This document shows positions 24,170 to 32,704 of a DNA stretch of 39,497 nucleotides, one piece after another. Source of the DNA: Chloroflexota bacterium (GTDB lineage: Bacteria; Chloroflexota; Anaerolineae; Aggregatilineales; Phototrophicaceae); NCBI GenBank assembly GCA_009840575.1, contig VXNO01000104.1, positions 1 to 39,497 of the forward strand. The letters run 5' to 3'. The notes beneath the pieces were generated by a model. That model was not told the DNA's origin. It ran no database searches and was given only the letters and a program-made list of their open reading frames with translations. Both the position numbers and the translations under genes were made by a program. Numbering within the stretch: position 1 is the first letter of the stretch; each line of letters opens with the position of its first letter.

Positions 24170-25108
24170 ATGGCTGAAGACAGCAAGGTCAAAGACGCTC
24201 CCGTCGCTGGCGGCACAAAAGAAGCCGGCTTTCTCAATCGCTTTGATAACCCTTGGTTGAATTGGAAGTTTCTCAGCGGCACAGGCATCCTCGGCTTCAT
24301 GTTTTTGCTGATTTTCCTCGGTTATCAATTGTGGGATACCGACCTGGCCTTGTCCGCGCGCGCGCCACTCAACCTGCCACCGGTCGGCTTTGAGAACTGG
24401 CGCGGGCAAGAAGGCATCCCTGAGCATCCGCTAGGCACAGAGAATAGCGGGCGCGACATGCTGGCGCTATGGATCGTCGGCACGCCGCGCACCATCTTTG
24501 TGGGCGTGGTCGCTGCGACCGTCGGCATGGTCGTTGGCATCGTCCTGGGTTTCATGGCGGGCTTCTTGGGCGGGACATTCGACGATGTGATTCGATTAGC
24601 CGTCGATATCGCCATCACCCAGCCCTCGCTACTATACCTTATCGTCATCCAGGCGGTCTTAGGCACGGTGGACTTGCTGACGATGGCGCTGTTGATTTCC
24701 TTATTCTCCTGGGCGACGCCGACTCGCTACATCCGCGCCCAGGTGCTGAGTATGAGGGAAAGCGGCTATGTGCAGATGGCGCGGCTCTCTGGCGTGCCGG
24801 TGCGCGACATCATGTTCAAGGAGATCATGCCCAACCTGCTGCCCTACCTCGGCGCGAGCTACATCGGCAATATGCAGGGCGCGATCATCTCGGCGGTGGG
24901 CTTGGAGGTGCTGGGCTTCGGTCCGCAGCGCATCCCCTCGCTGGGCGTGGCGATCTTCTTCGCCATCGAGGCGGGCGCGCTCTTCCGCGATATGTGGTGG
25001 TGGTGGGGCATCCCGACGGTAACTTTGTCGATTGTATTCACCGCGCTGCTGCTCATCAACCTGGGCTTGGACGAAGTCGCCAACCCGCGCCTGCGCAAAG
25101 CCAACTAG
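24170..25108 (+). CDS. ABC transporter permease (DppC/OppC type)
   Basis: A 312-residue membrane subunit pairing with DppB. It has a soluble N-terminal tail of about 35 residues, a first helix, an extracytoplasmic loop containing the family motif EHPLGTENSGRDML, and then five further helices. The coupling loop is SGYVQMARLSGVPVRDIMFK near residue 200, followed by EIMPNLLPY. A GGAGG-like site lies at the end of the upstream gene. The stop is ten bases from the ATPase start. Length and motifs are normal. Confidence 0.93.
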   Translation: MAEDSKVKDAPVAGGTKEAGFLNRFDNPWLNWKFLSGTGILGFMFLLIFLGYQLWDTDLALSARAPLNLPPVGFENWRGQEGIPEHPLGTENSGRDMLALWIVGTPRTIFVGVVAATVGMVVGIVLGFMAGFLGGTFDDVIRLAVDIAITQPSLLYLIVIQAVLGTVDLLTMALLISLFSWATPTRYIRAQVLSMRESGYVQMARLSGVPVRDIMFKEIMPNLLPYLGASYIGNMQGAIISAVGLEVLGFGPQRIPSLGVAIFFAIEAGALFRDMWWWWGIPTVTLSIVFTALLLINLGLDEVANPRLRKAN

Positions 25109-25118
25109 GGGGAGTTAC

Positions 25119-26249
25119 ATGTCTCAGCAATTGAACCCCCACCCTAAATCCCTCCCCCAAAATGAGGGAGTGATTTCAAATCAGAATCGCTCCTCATCCC
25201 TCCCCGTGGAGGAAGGGGCTGGGGGTAGGGGGAAAAACAGTCGCACCGTGCTTAATGTCGAGAAGCTGCGCATCCATTACGCCACGCCCCAGGGCGATGT
25301 CATCGCCGTCAGCGATATCAGCTTCAATCTCTACGAAGGCGAGACGCTGGGGCTGGTGGGTGAGAGCGGCTGTGGCAAGTCGACAACCGCCTATGGCATC
25401 TTGCAGCTCGTGCAGCCGCCCGGTTATATCGTGAATGGCAGCATTGAGGTCGATGGCACCGAAGTGCTGAACCTGGACGAAGAAGAGCTGCGCAAGTTCC
25501 GCTGGACGGGCTTGTCGCTCATCCCGCAAGGCGCGATGAACTCGCTGAACCCGACCATGCGCGTCAAAGATCAGATTATTGATGTGATCGAATCCCACGA
25601 GGGCAAACAAAAAGACCGCGAGGCGCTGCGCGAACGTATCTTTTCCCTCTTCCAAAATGTGGGCTTGCCCAACCGCATCTACAATATGTACCCGCATGAG
25701 CTATCCGGCGGCATGAAGCAGCGCGTCTGCATCGCTATGGCGGTGGCGCTGAACCCGACTGTGGTCATCGCTGATGAGGCCACCAGCGCGCTGGATGTGG
25801 TTGTGCAGCGCATCGTCGCCCAGACACTCATCAGCGTGAAAGACGACATCGGCGTTTCCTTGATCGTCATTGGGCACGATATGGGTTTGCTGGCGCAGAT
25901 TGTCGACCGCATCGCTGTCATGTACGCCGGCAAAATGGTCGAAATCGCCCCCGTAGAAAATGTCTATGCCAAGCCCCTGCACCCCTACACGCAACTGCTG
26001 ATCGACTCGATCCCCTCGATCAAAGAGCGCAAGCCGCTGAAGATCACCGAAGGCATCACGCATGACCCGCGCAACCCGCCATCGGGCTGCATCTTCCGCC
26101 TGCGCTGCCCCTTCGCCTGGCAGCATTGCGCCGAAGTCGAACCGCCGCAGATCATGATGGATGACCTGCATGAAGTCGCCTGTCATCTTTACGATGAGCA
26201 TTTTGCTGAGAGGAGAGCCAATGCCCTCGCCACTATTGCAAATTCGTGA
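25119..26249 (+). CDS. ABC transporter ATP-binding protein (DppD/OppD type) with repeat-derived N-terminus
   Basis: A 376-residue ATPase of the importer. The conserved core begins near residue 45 (TVLNVEKLRIHYATPQGD). Walker A GESGCGKST starts at about residue 81, signature LSGGMKQR near 194, and Walker B VVIADEATSALD near 215. The C-terminal oligopeptide-transporter segment has the cysteines GCIFRLRCPFAWQHC. The start is set by GGGGGAG before the ATG at 25119. Residues of roughly 6 to 39 are translated from a GC-rich dispersed repeat and have no counterpart in family members. The gene's 3' end overlaps the next ATPase start. Confidence 0.92.
   Translation: MSQQLNPHPKSLPQNEGVISNQNRSSSLPVEEGAGGRGKNSRTVLNVEKLRIHYATPQGDVIAVSDISFNLYEGETLGLVGESGCGKSTTAYGILQLVQPPGYIVNGSIEVDGTEVLNLDEEELRKFRWTGLSLIPQGAMNSLNPTMRVKDQIIDVIESHEGKQKDREALRERIFSLFQNVGLPNRIYNMYPHELSGGMKQRVCIAMAVALNPTVVIADEATSALDVVVQRIVAQTLISVKDDIGVSLIVIGHDMGLLAQIVDRIAVMYAGKMVEIAPVENVYAKPLHPYTQLLIDSIPSIKERKPLKITEGITHDPRNPPSGCIFRLRCPFAWQHCAEVEPPQIMMDDLHEVACHLYDEHFAERRANALATIANS
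25135..25236. repeat. GC-rich repeat inside the DppD-type reading frame
   Basis: The left half matches the element at 6935-6973 in inverse orientation (CCCACCCTAAATCCC, then CCCCCAAAATGAGGGAG). The right half holds a second hairpin, CCCTCCCCGTGGAGGAAGGGG. Together about 102 bases, a multiple of three, lie between the start codon and the conserved ATPase core without breaking the frame. Confidence 0.85.
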
Positions 26250-28266
26250 CGCAACAAAAATCTATTACAGCGGCGGCTTCCTCGGACAGAAGAAGTCGGT
26301 AGTCGCGCTGGACAATTTCAATATGACCATTGGTGGCTCGCCAGCCACCATCACCACCATCGCTGGCGAAAGCGGCAGCGGCAAAACCACCCTCGCCAAC
26401 CTTGTGCTGGGCTTCATCAAGCTGACATCGGGGCGGATTATCTTCGATGGCGAAGATATCACCGATATGGACAGCGACCAGCTAAAAGCCTATCGCCGCA
26501 ATGTGCAGGCGGTCTTCCAGGATCCCTTCGGCGTCTACAACCCCTTCTATCGCATCGACCATGTCTTTGACCTGGTCAACCGCCACTTCAGCTTGTCCGA
26601 CAACCAGAGCGAATACCGCGATATGGTCGAGGCGGGTTTGAATGTGGTCGGCTTGTATGGCGAAGATGTGCTGCGCAAATACCCCCACCAGCTCAGTGGC
26701 GGACAGCGGCAGCGCATCATGATGGCGCGCGCTTATATGATCAAGCCCAAGCTGATCGTCGCCGATGAGCCGGTTTCTATGGTCGATGCCAGCCTGCGCG
26801 CGTCAATCCTGGACGCCATGTTGCGCCTGCGCGACGAGCACGGCATTTCTTTCTTGTACATCACGCATGACCTCAGCACCGCCTACCAAATCGGCGATGA
26901 AATCTATATGCTCTACCAGGGTACCACCGCCGAGCGCGGTACCGCTGTGGATGTCATCGACTCGCCCCAGCACCCCTATGTGCAGTTGCTGATCGACAGC
27001 GTGCCCGTGCCCGACCCGACCGATAAGTGGGATGTCAATATCTCGCTGCCCAGCGAAGAAGAGATGCGCACAGCCGCCGCGCAAGGCTGTCGCTATTATC
27101 CGCGCTGCCCGCACCGCATGGACAAATGCCTGGAAGAACAGCCGCCGCTCTTCATGATGGAAAAACCCAAACACGAAGCGGCTTGCTACCTGTATGAAGA
27201 GCGCGAAGTCGCGCCGCAGGAATTGTCTTTGGTGGAAAATCGCCCCAAGAGCATCGCCGCCATCTCCAGCCGGAGCCGCAACCGCGAGCGCATCGCAGCC
27301 GCTGTACTGATTATCCTCGGCTTTGCGCTGGGCGTCATCATCGCGCTGAACCGCGAACCAGAAATTGAAGTGCGGACAGTCGTCGAGACTGTCATTGTAA
27401 CCGCCGTGGTGACTCCGCAAGAAGCTGTCGCCACCGCGACCGCCATGCCAACCGATGTCCCTGAGCCAGAACCAGCGGCAGAAGAAGTTATCGCGCCAAA
27501 ATTTGTCATCGAACGCGATGGCGCGGCTGACAAAGGCAGCATCACCTGGGGCGAAGATACGGTCGGCGAAATCGAATCCGCCGATGACCGCCATCGCTAC
27601 CGCCTGGCTGGCATCGCCGGCGAGACCGTGGGCATCAAGCTGATTACCGGCGGCCGCGGCTTGAGCGGCACCGGCTTCTTCTCACCGCTGATGACCATCT
27701 ACGCGCCCGATGGCAGCATCGTCTTCGCCTTCGATAGCGCTCGCCGCAGCAATAGTGGCGAACTCACCTTCGGCGCGACTGGCGCTTATGAAGTGCTGCT
27801 GGGCGCGGATGACCGTGGCCGTGGCGTCGATGCCTATACCATCACCATCGAAGGCGAAAAGCCCGAGCCAACCCCGCTGCCGACTCTCGTTCCGCCCGAT
27901 TTCGTCATCGAGCGAGAAGGCGCTGTGGACAAGGGCGCTATCGTCTTGGGCGAAGATATGGTCGATGAAATCCAAAGCGCCGATGACCGCCATAGCTACA
28001 GCTTTGAAGGCGTCGCCGGCAGCACAGTCGAAATCAAGCTCATCACTGGCGGGCGTGGCTTGAGCGGCACCGGCTTCTTCGCGCCGCTGGCGACCATCTA
28101 TGCGCCTGATGGCAGCATCGTCTTTGCCTTTGATAGCGCTCGCCGTAGCAACCGCGGCACGTTCACCTTTGCCGAAACCGGCAGCTACGCGGTGCTGCTG
28201 GGCGCGGACGAACGGGGACGCGGCGTGGATGCCTATACCATCACCTTCACAGCCGCAGACGGTTAA
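26221..28266 (+). CDS. DppF-type ATPase fused to a membrane helix and two PPC-like domains
   Basis: A 681-residue protein, about twice the family length. Residues 1-340 are a normal OppF/DppF ATPase: Walker A GESGSGKTT (49-57), signature LSGGQRQR (near 158), Walker B LIVADEP (near 178) and the cysteine motif GCRYYPRCPHRMDKC (near 290). A basic stretch (SRSRNRER) and one hydrophobic helix (about 356-377) follow, then a T/P/E-rich linker and two similar domains (about 426-545 and 559-680). Each domain has SADDRH, LITGGRGLSGTGFF, TIYAPDGSIVFAFDS and GRGVDAYTIT, resembling bacterial PPC-type beta-sandwiches. The positive-inside rule puts the ATPase in the cytoplasm and the repeats outside. The ATG is preceded by AGAGGAGA. 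No frameshift is seen across the fusion. Confidence 0.9.
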   Translation: MPSPLLQIRDATKIYYSGGFLGQKKSVVALDNFNMTIGGSPATITTIAGESGSGKTTLANLVLGFIKLTSGRIIFDGEDITDMDSDQLKAYRRNVQAVFQDPFGVYNPFYRIDHVFDLVNRHFSLSDNQSEYRDMVEAGLNVVGLYGEDVLRKYPHQLSGGQRQRIMMARAYMIKPKLIVADEPVSMVDASLRASILDAMLRLRDEHGISFLYITHDLSTAYQIGDEIYMLYQGTTAERGTAVDVIDSPQHPYVQLLIDSVPVPDPTDKWDVNISLPSEEEMRTAAAQGCRYYPRCPHRMDKCLEEQPPLFMMEKPKHEAACYLYEEREVAPQELSLVENRPKSIAAISSRSRNRERIAAAVLIILGFALGVIIALNREPEIEVRTVVETVIVTAVVTPQEAVATATAMPTDVPEPEPAAEEVIAPKFVIERDGAADKGSITWGEDTVGEIESADDRHRYRLAGIAGETVGIKLITGGRGLSGTGFFSPLMTIYAPDGSIVFAFDSARRSNSGELTFGATGAYEVLLGADDRGRGVDAYTITIEGEKPEPTPLPTLVPPDFVIEREGAVDKGAIVLGEDMVDEIQSADDRHSYSFEGVAGSTVEIKLITGGRGLSGTGFFAPLATIYAPDGSIVFAFDSARRSNRGTFTFAETGSYAVLLGADERGRGVDAYTITFTAADG

Positions 28267-28292
28267 TTTTGCCTTCTGCCAGCAGCAAAGTC

Positions 28293-28320
28293 TTGCGCGC
28301 GCCGCTGATAGGCGTATACT
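28293..28320 (+). promoter_or_regulatory. Predicted promoter of the PhyH-DUF4127 pair
   Basis: TTGCGC (28293-28298), a 16-base spacer and TATACT (28315-28320) lie in the 97-base gap after the ATPase fusion gene. GCGAGGA follows as ribosome-binding site. Confidence 0.5.
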
Positions 28321-28363
28321 ATGCGCCGCAAAGACAAACAATGTGTAGCGAGGATAATTCGCC

Positions 28364-29155
28364 ATGCTAACCCAGCAACAGATCGACTTCTTCCACGAAA
28401 ACGGCTTCCTGCGCATCCCGCAGGTCTTTGATGAAAACGAGATCAACGCGCTTTCTGGCAGCCTCGACCGCCTGATCGAAGATTGGGCGATCACCAGCCC
28501 CGGTTGGTCGGGTCCCTGGCGCGATGTCTATTTTGACGATGAGCTGGAGAAGCGGGTCAAGCTCACCGCCATGCACGACCTGCACCTGTATTCCGATGCC
28601 TGGATGCGCGCGGTTACGCATGCCAAGCTGGGCAAAGCGCTTTCGCAATTGCTGGAGTCCAGCGTCGAGCTGCACCACACCACCATGCACATCAAACCGC
28701 CGCAGACCGGGCATCCCTTCCCTATGCACCAGGATTACCCCTTCTATGAGCATGCCGATGGGCGTTATATCGATTGCCTGGTGCATCTGGACGATACCTT
28801 CCATGAAAATGGCGAGATCCGCTTCCTGGCGGGTTCGCACAAGCGCGGCAAGATCCCCCATGTGCTGCAAAATGCCGATGGCAGCCCGTGTTCGCCGCAC
28901 CTCGATGCCAATGAATACAAGTTGGAAGATACCGTGCCCGTGCCCGCCAAGCGCGGCGATGTGGTTGTCTTTCATCTTTACTGTATCCACGGCAGCTATA
29001 TCAACCAGACCAGCGATCCCCGCCGCATGGTACGCATGGGCTTCCGCGACCCACACAATGACCAGTGGGCTGGGCAGAGCATGGGCCGCCCGGGCTTGAT
29101 CGTGCATGGCTACCGCGAACGGCGCGATAAAGAGGAACTGCTCAAACAGACCTGA
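28364..29155 (+). CDS. Phytanoyl-CoA dioxygenase (PhyH) family protein
   Basis: A 263-residue Fe(II)/2-oxoglutarate-dependent oxygenase. The iron ligands are all present: H122-Q-D124 in PMHQDYPF and H209 in YCIHGSY. R220 is placed to bind 2-oxoglutarate. HLDDTFHENGEIRFLAGSHK is the typical family middle segment. Family members hydroxylate diverse small molecules; the substrate here is unknown. The gene has its own promoter and lies 30 bases before DUF4127 on the same strand, so the two are probably co-expressed. Contrast the HxG variant at 10040. Confidence 0.9.
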   Translation: MLTQQQIDFFHENGFLRIPQVFDENEINALSGSLDRLIEDWAITSPGWSGPWRDVYFDDELEKRVKLTAMHDLHLYSDAWMRAVTHAKLGKALSQLLESSVELHHTTMHIKPPQTGHPFPMHQDYPFYEHADGRYIDCLVHLDDTFHENGEIRFLAGSHKRGKIPHVLQNADGSPCSPHLDANEYKLEDTVPVPAKRGDVVVFHLYCIHGSYINQTSDPRRMVRMGFRDPHNDQWAGQSMGRPGLIVHGYRERRDKEELLKQT

Positions 29156-29185
29156 GCCAGATTTCCCCATCAAACCGGAGTTGGC

Positions 29186-30643
29186 ATGAAAATCGGACTC
29201 ATCCCGCTGGACGAGCGCCCGGTGAACACGCGCTTCCCGCGTATGATCGGCGCGATCGCCGGCCTTGATGTCACCCTGCCGCCGTCTGAATTGCTAAGCC
29301 ACTTTCGCAAGCCCGCCGATTGCGCCGCGCTGGGCGACTGGCTGCTGCAAAACGCACCCGAGATGGACGCGCTGGTCCTGTCGCTGGAGATGCTGGTCTA
29401 TGGCGGGTTAGTGCCATCGCGCATCACCGACGATAGCCCGCTGGAGACGCTGCGCCGCCTGGACATCTTGCGCGAGCTCAAGCGCCGGCAGACGGACCTG
29501 CCCATCTATGCCTTCGGGCTGGTAACGCGCATATCCAAAAATCGCGCCAGCGTCGAAGAGCCGAGCTATTGGCATGAATCAGGTCCCGAGCTTTATGCCT
29601 ATTCCCAACAATACGACGCGCAGCACTTCGGCGGGCAGTCCGCGCCTGAGCATTCGCCAGAAGCGGCGCATTTGCAGGACATGCTGCGGCGGCGCGCGCG
29701 CAACCACCTGGTCAACCTGGCGACGCTCGACCTGCTGGCGGACGACATCTTCGACCTGCTGGTCATCAGCTCGGACGACACCAGCGAATACAGCTTTGGC
29801 ACGCGCGAGAAAGCCTGGCTGCGCGAGTGGGCGCGGCGGCGCGGCGATGACCCGCGACTCTTGATGTATCCCGGCGCGGACGAAGTCGGCAGCGCATTGC
29901 TGGCGCGGGCGATGCTGGCGGCGCTGGACGAGAAGCCACGCTTCTTTGTGCATCCCGCCATCCCCGCCGATGCCGAGCGAATCGCGCCTTTCGAAGACGG
30001 TCCTGTACGTCTCACATTGCAGCGGCAGATTCGCGCGGTTGGTGGCGAGCAAGTAGAGCATATTGACCAAGCCGACCTACTGGTCGCGCTCAACACACCC
30101 GCCCCCAGCGGCAGCGATTTTTTTGACCCCGCCCATGCCAAAAGCGACCGCGCCTACCGCGCCGAAGCTATCGAGGCTTTTGCGGCGCAGATTGCCGACT
30201 GGACGGCTGCTGGCAAGCGCGTCATCGTCTGCGATGTGGCTTACCCGAATGGCAGCGACCCTGTGTTGATCGAAGCGCTGCAGCGGCATGTCCCGCTCTT
30301 GTCGCTGGCGGCTTATGGCGCTTGGAACACGGCGGGCAACACCATTGGCGTGGCGCTGGCGCAAGGCATCGCGAACTTGCGCCGGGCGGACGCGACAGCG
30401 GCACAACAATTCCTGGCGCGCCGCTTCATCGAAGACCACTGCTTCATGCACTGCGTGCGCCCGCAACTGGATGCCAGCGCCACGCTCTATTCCGCCGAAA
30501 CCGAGCGTGAGATGACCGCCTTGACAGCGCGAGACCTGCAAGCGGAGATCGAGCAAATGCCCGACCTGCGCGGCTGGCGCGTTTCCAATGTGCGGCTGCC
30601 CTGGCGGCGGCGCTTCGAAGTGGACTTTGACCTAGAATGTTGA
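29186..30643 (+). CDS. DUF4127 family protein
   Basis: A 485-residue cytoplasmic protein matching DUF4127, whose N-terminus IGLIPLDERPVNTRFPR is diagnostic. Other conserved stretches are LVLSLEMLVYGGLVPSR, ISSDDTSEYSFGTREK, MYPGADEVGSALLAR and the C-terminal AYGAWNTAGNTIGVALAQG. No biochemical function is assigned to the family as far as I know. The many conserved D, E, N and H residues suggest an enzyme, perhaps on sugars. CCGGAG precedes the ATG. Its pairing with a PhyH oxygenase next to an importer is the only functional clue here. Confidence 0.9.
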   Translation: MKIGLIPLDERPVNTRFPRMIGAIAGLDVTLPPSELLSHFRKPADCAALGDWLLQNAPEMDALVLSLEMLVYGGLVPSRITDDSPLETLRRLDILRELKRRQTDLPIYAFGLVTRISKNRASVEEPSYWHESGPELYAYSQQYDAQHFGGQSAPEHSPEAAHLQDMLRRRARNHLVNLATLDLLADDIFDLLVISSDDTSEYSFGTREKAWLREWARRRGDDPRLLMYPGADEVGSALLARAMLAALDEKPRFFVHPAIPADAERIAPFEDGPVRLTLQRQIRAVGGEQVEHIDQADLLVALNTPAPSGSDFFDPAHAKSDRAYRAEAIEAFAAQIADWTAAGKRVIVCDVAYPNGSDPVLIEALQRHVPLLSLAAYGAWNTAGNTIGVALAQGIANLRRADATAAQQFLARRFIEDHCFMHCVRPQLDASATLYSAETEREMTALTARDLQAEIEQMPDLRGWRVSNVRLPWRRRFEVDFDLEC

Positions 30644-30715
30644 GTTCTGAATAGGAAAAGCTTTGCCACAGAAGTAAGACCAAGTTAATCGTGAGAATGG
30701 AATCTGTAGGGGACA

Positions 30716-30729
30716 GGCGATGACTCGCC
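30716..30729. repeat. GGCGA-type palindrome between convergent genes
   Basis: GGCGA, loop TGAC, TCGCC, within GACAGGCGATGACTCGCCCG. It lies in the 107-base gap between convergent DUF4127 and glycosyltransferase genes and may act as a bidirectional terminator. It is related to the palindromes at 8682 and 36683. Confidence 0.55.
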
Positions 30730-30750
30730 CGTAATTACCTGTTTCTTTCG

Positions 30751-31884
30751 TCAATTCTTGCTGAGAAGCCTTTCGTATTCTGCGATTAACTCATCCATGA
30801 TCGCCGTCCAGCTTTGCGTTTCGGCAAAGGCGCGGGCTTGCCGCCCCATCCAGCGCATCTTCTCGCGGTCTGCTGCTATCGCGCGGATGCCCTGCGCCAG
30901 CCTGCTGGTATCGCCGCTTTCAAATGTATAGCCAGTGATGCCTTCGCGCAGGACTTCGCTCACGCCGCCGACGCGCGCCGCCACGACCGGCAAGCCAGCC
31001 GCCATCGCCTCGACAACGACCAAGCCGAATGTCTCCAGCCGCGAGGGGAATACAAAGATATCGGCGCTGGCATAGGCGCTGGCCAGCCTGTCGCCGCGCA
31101 GGTAGCCCTGGAAGCTCACCGGCAGCCCGGCGAAGTATTGCTCCAGCCGCTTTCTCGCCGGGCCATCGCCCACCAGCGCCAGTCGGATATTCGACAGTTG
31201 CTGCAGGGCAGGACGGATATGCTCCAGTTGCTTTTCATCGGACAGGCGCCCCACATAGACCAGCAAGGTGTCGTCCGGGTGCCCCTGGCTCATCTCGGCG
31301 CGCATGGCGGATGAGCGGAAACGGGGGTGAAAAGCCGCTGCATCCACTCCGCGCCGCCACAAACCCACATCGCGTATGCCCAAATGTTGCATCTGCCGCT
31401 GTACAAGCTGTGATGGCGCAAGCCGCGCATCCGCCCAGTTGAAGACCCGCCGCGTCAACCGGTCGATGAGCGGGCGCGCGACATCCAGCCGCAATCCGCC
31501 CACCTGGAACTGGCTGGCCAGCCGCGCATAATCGAGATGGAAAGAAGCCACAGTCGGCACACCCAGCCATTTCAGCATCGCCATAGTCGGGATGCCGGTC
31601 ATGGCGGGGTGGAAGAGATGGGCGATATCCGGTTGGAAGGCGGCAATATCACGAAATAGCCCTGTGGTTACAAAGCCGAGGCGCGCTTCTGGGTAGAGGG
31701 GGACGGCGATGCTGGGTAGGCTGCGGATGGGCGTATCGTTGTAGTGGCGATTTTCGCCATAGCGCGGCGCGATCAGCATAACCTCTATGCCGCGCGCAGT
31801 CAGATGATCCAGCAGCAGGCAAGCTACCTTGACGATGCCATCGACCTTGGGCAAAAAAGTTTCGCTGACAATTGCGACGCGCAT
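30751..31884 (-). CDS. Family 4 glycosyltransferase
   Basis: A 377-residue GT-B fold glycosyltransferase (GT4). The N-terminal domain begins IVSETFLPKVDGIVKV and contains HLFHPAMTG and FHLDYARLA. The C-terminal nucleotide-sugar domain has YVGRLSDEKQLE, LVGDGPARKRLE and the E-x7-E motif in ETFGLVVVEAMAAGLPVVA. It most resembles glycosyltransferases that decorate glycolipids (MgtA/SqdX-like), but acceptor and donor cannot be assigned. The ATG at 31884 has no strong ribosome-binding site. The gene is divergent from the Uma2 pair and convergent with DUF4127. Confidence 0.9.
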   Translation of the reverse strand: MRVAIVSETFLPKVDGIVKVACLLLDHLTARGIEVMLIAPRYGENRHYNDTPIRSLPSIAVPLYPEARLGFVTTGLFRDIAAFQPDIAHLFHPAMTGIPTMAMLKWLGVPTVASFHLDYARLASQFQVGGLRLDVARPLIDRLTRRVFNWADARLAPSQLVQRQMQHLGIRDVGLWRRGVDAAAFHPRFRSSAMRAEMSQGHPDDTLLVYVGRLSDEKQLEHIRPALQQLSNIRLALVGDGPARKRLEQYFAGLPVSFQGYLRGDRLASAYASADIFVFPSRLETFGLVVVEAMAAGLPVVAARVGGVSEVLREGITGYTFESGDTSRLAQGIRAIAADREKMRWMGRQARAFAETQSWTAIMDELIAEYERLLSKN

Positions 31885-31973
31885 GGCTAGCCTCAGCTGC
31901 GAATGCCCTTAGTTGTAACACGGTCTGGCAGGCGTCGGCGCAGATCATCCCCACAGCGACAAAAACCCTTGCA

Positions 31974-31982
31974 TGCTATACT
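31974..31982 (+). promoter_or_regulatory. Extended -10 promoter of Uma2 copy 1
   Basis: TGCTATACT, an extended -10 box, lies 32 bases before the ATG at 32015. It is repeated before copy 2 at 32664-32672. No clear -35 is present. Confidence 0.5.
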
Positions 31983-32014
31983 CTTGCTACCAGCCAGCGC
32001 CGAGAGGTCTCGCT

Positions 32015-32626
32015 ATGTCCACAGAAATGCTGCTCGAAAAAGCGCCCACGCAAGAAGTGATGCCTGCCGCCAGCGACTTCGTCACGCTTGAAGACTACTT
32101 CGCTATCGCAGCCGAGCGCGAAGAGCGCATCGAATACATCGACGGGGAGATCTTCTTTATGGACGGGGTTACATTTGCTCACGGTCGGATCCAGATCAAC
32201 GTGATACGCATTCTGCTGGGTCAGTTAGCGGCAGACGAATATGTCATTCAAAGCAGCAGTGTCAGTGTGCATATTGACCCATCCGCCTATCTTCTTCCTG
32301 ATCTGTCTGTTATCCGCGGACGGGAGCAGCCCGCGCGCAGAGGCACCGCCCTTGTGAACCCTGCCCTGGTGGTCGAGGTGCTTTCGAAATCGACCGCGTA
32401 TAGAGACCATGGTGTGAAGCTGCAACGCTACCGCGAGATCCCCAGCCTGGAGCATTACCTCATCATCGAGCAGCAGCGCGTCTATGTTGAGCTGCACAGC
32501 CGCGTTGATGGCGCTTGGGCGCAGCGCGCCTTCTCCGCTCTTGAAGAAACGGTGCCGCTGGATAGCCTGGGCGCGTCGCTGAGCCTGGCGCAGATCTACC
32601 GCGGCATTGACCTTGCCCACGGTTAG
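32015..32626 (+). CDS. Uma2 family endonuclease-like protein, copy 1
   Basis: A 203-residue protein of the Uma2/DUF820 family, a PD-(D/E)xK nuclease fold that is numerous in Cyanobacteria and Chloroflexota. Motifs are an N-terminal LEDYFAIAAEREERIEYIDG, HGRIQ, LLPDLSVI with the catalytic aspartate, and LVVEVLSKST with the E-x-S/K position, followed by KLQRYREIPSLEHYLII. The biological role of the family is not settled. GAGAGG precedes the ATG at 32015. The last four codons (LAHG) differ from copy 2; the rest is identical. Confidence 0.9.
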   Translation: MSTEMLLEKAPTQEVMPAASDFVTLEDYFAIAAEREERIEYIDGEIFFMDGVTFAHGRIQINVIRILLGQLAADEYVIQSSSVSVHIDPSAYLLPDLSVIRGREQPARRGTALVNPALVVEVLSKSTAYRDHGVKLQRYREIPSLEHYLIIEQQRVYVELHSRVDGAWAQRAFSALEETVPLDSLGASLSLAQIYRGIDLAHG

Positions 32627-32704
32627 CCCCCGCGCGCAATCTCCGCAAATTCATAGACAAGCGTGCTATACTCTTGCTACCAGCCAGCGCCGAGAGGTCT
32701 CGCT

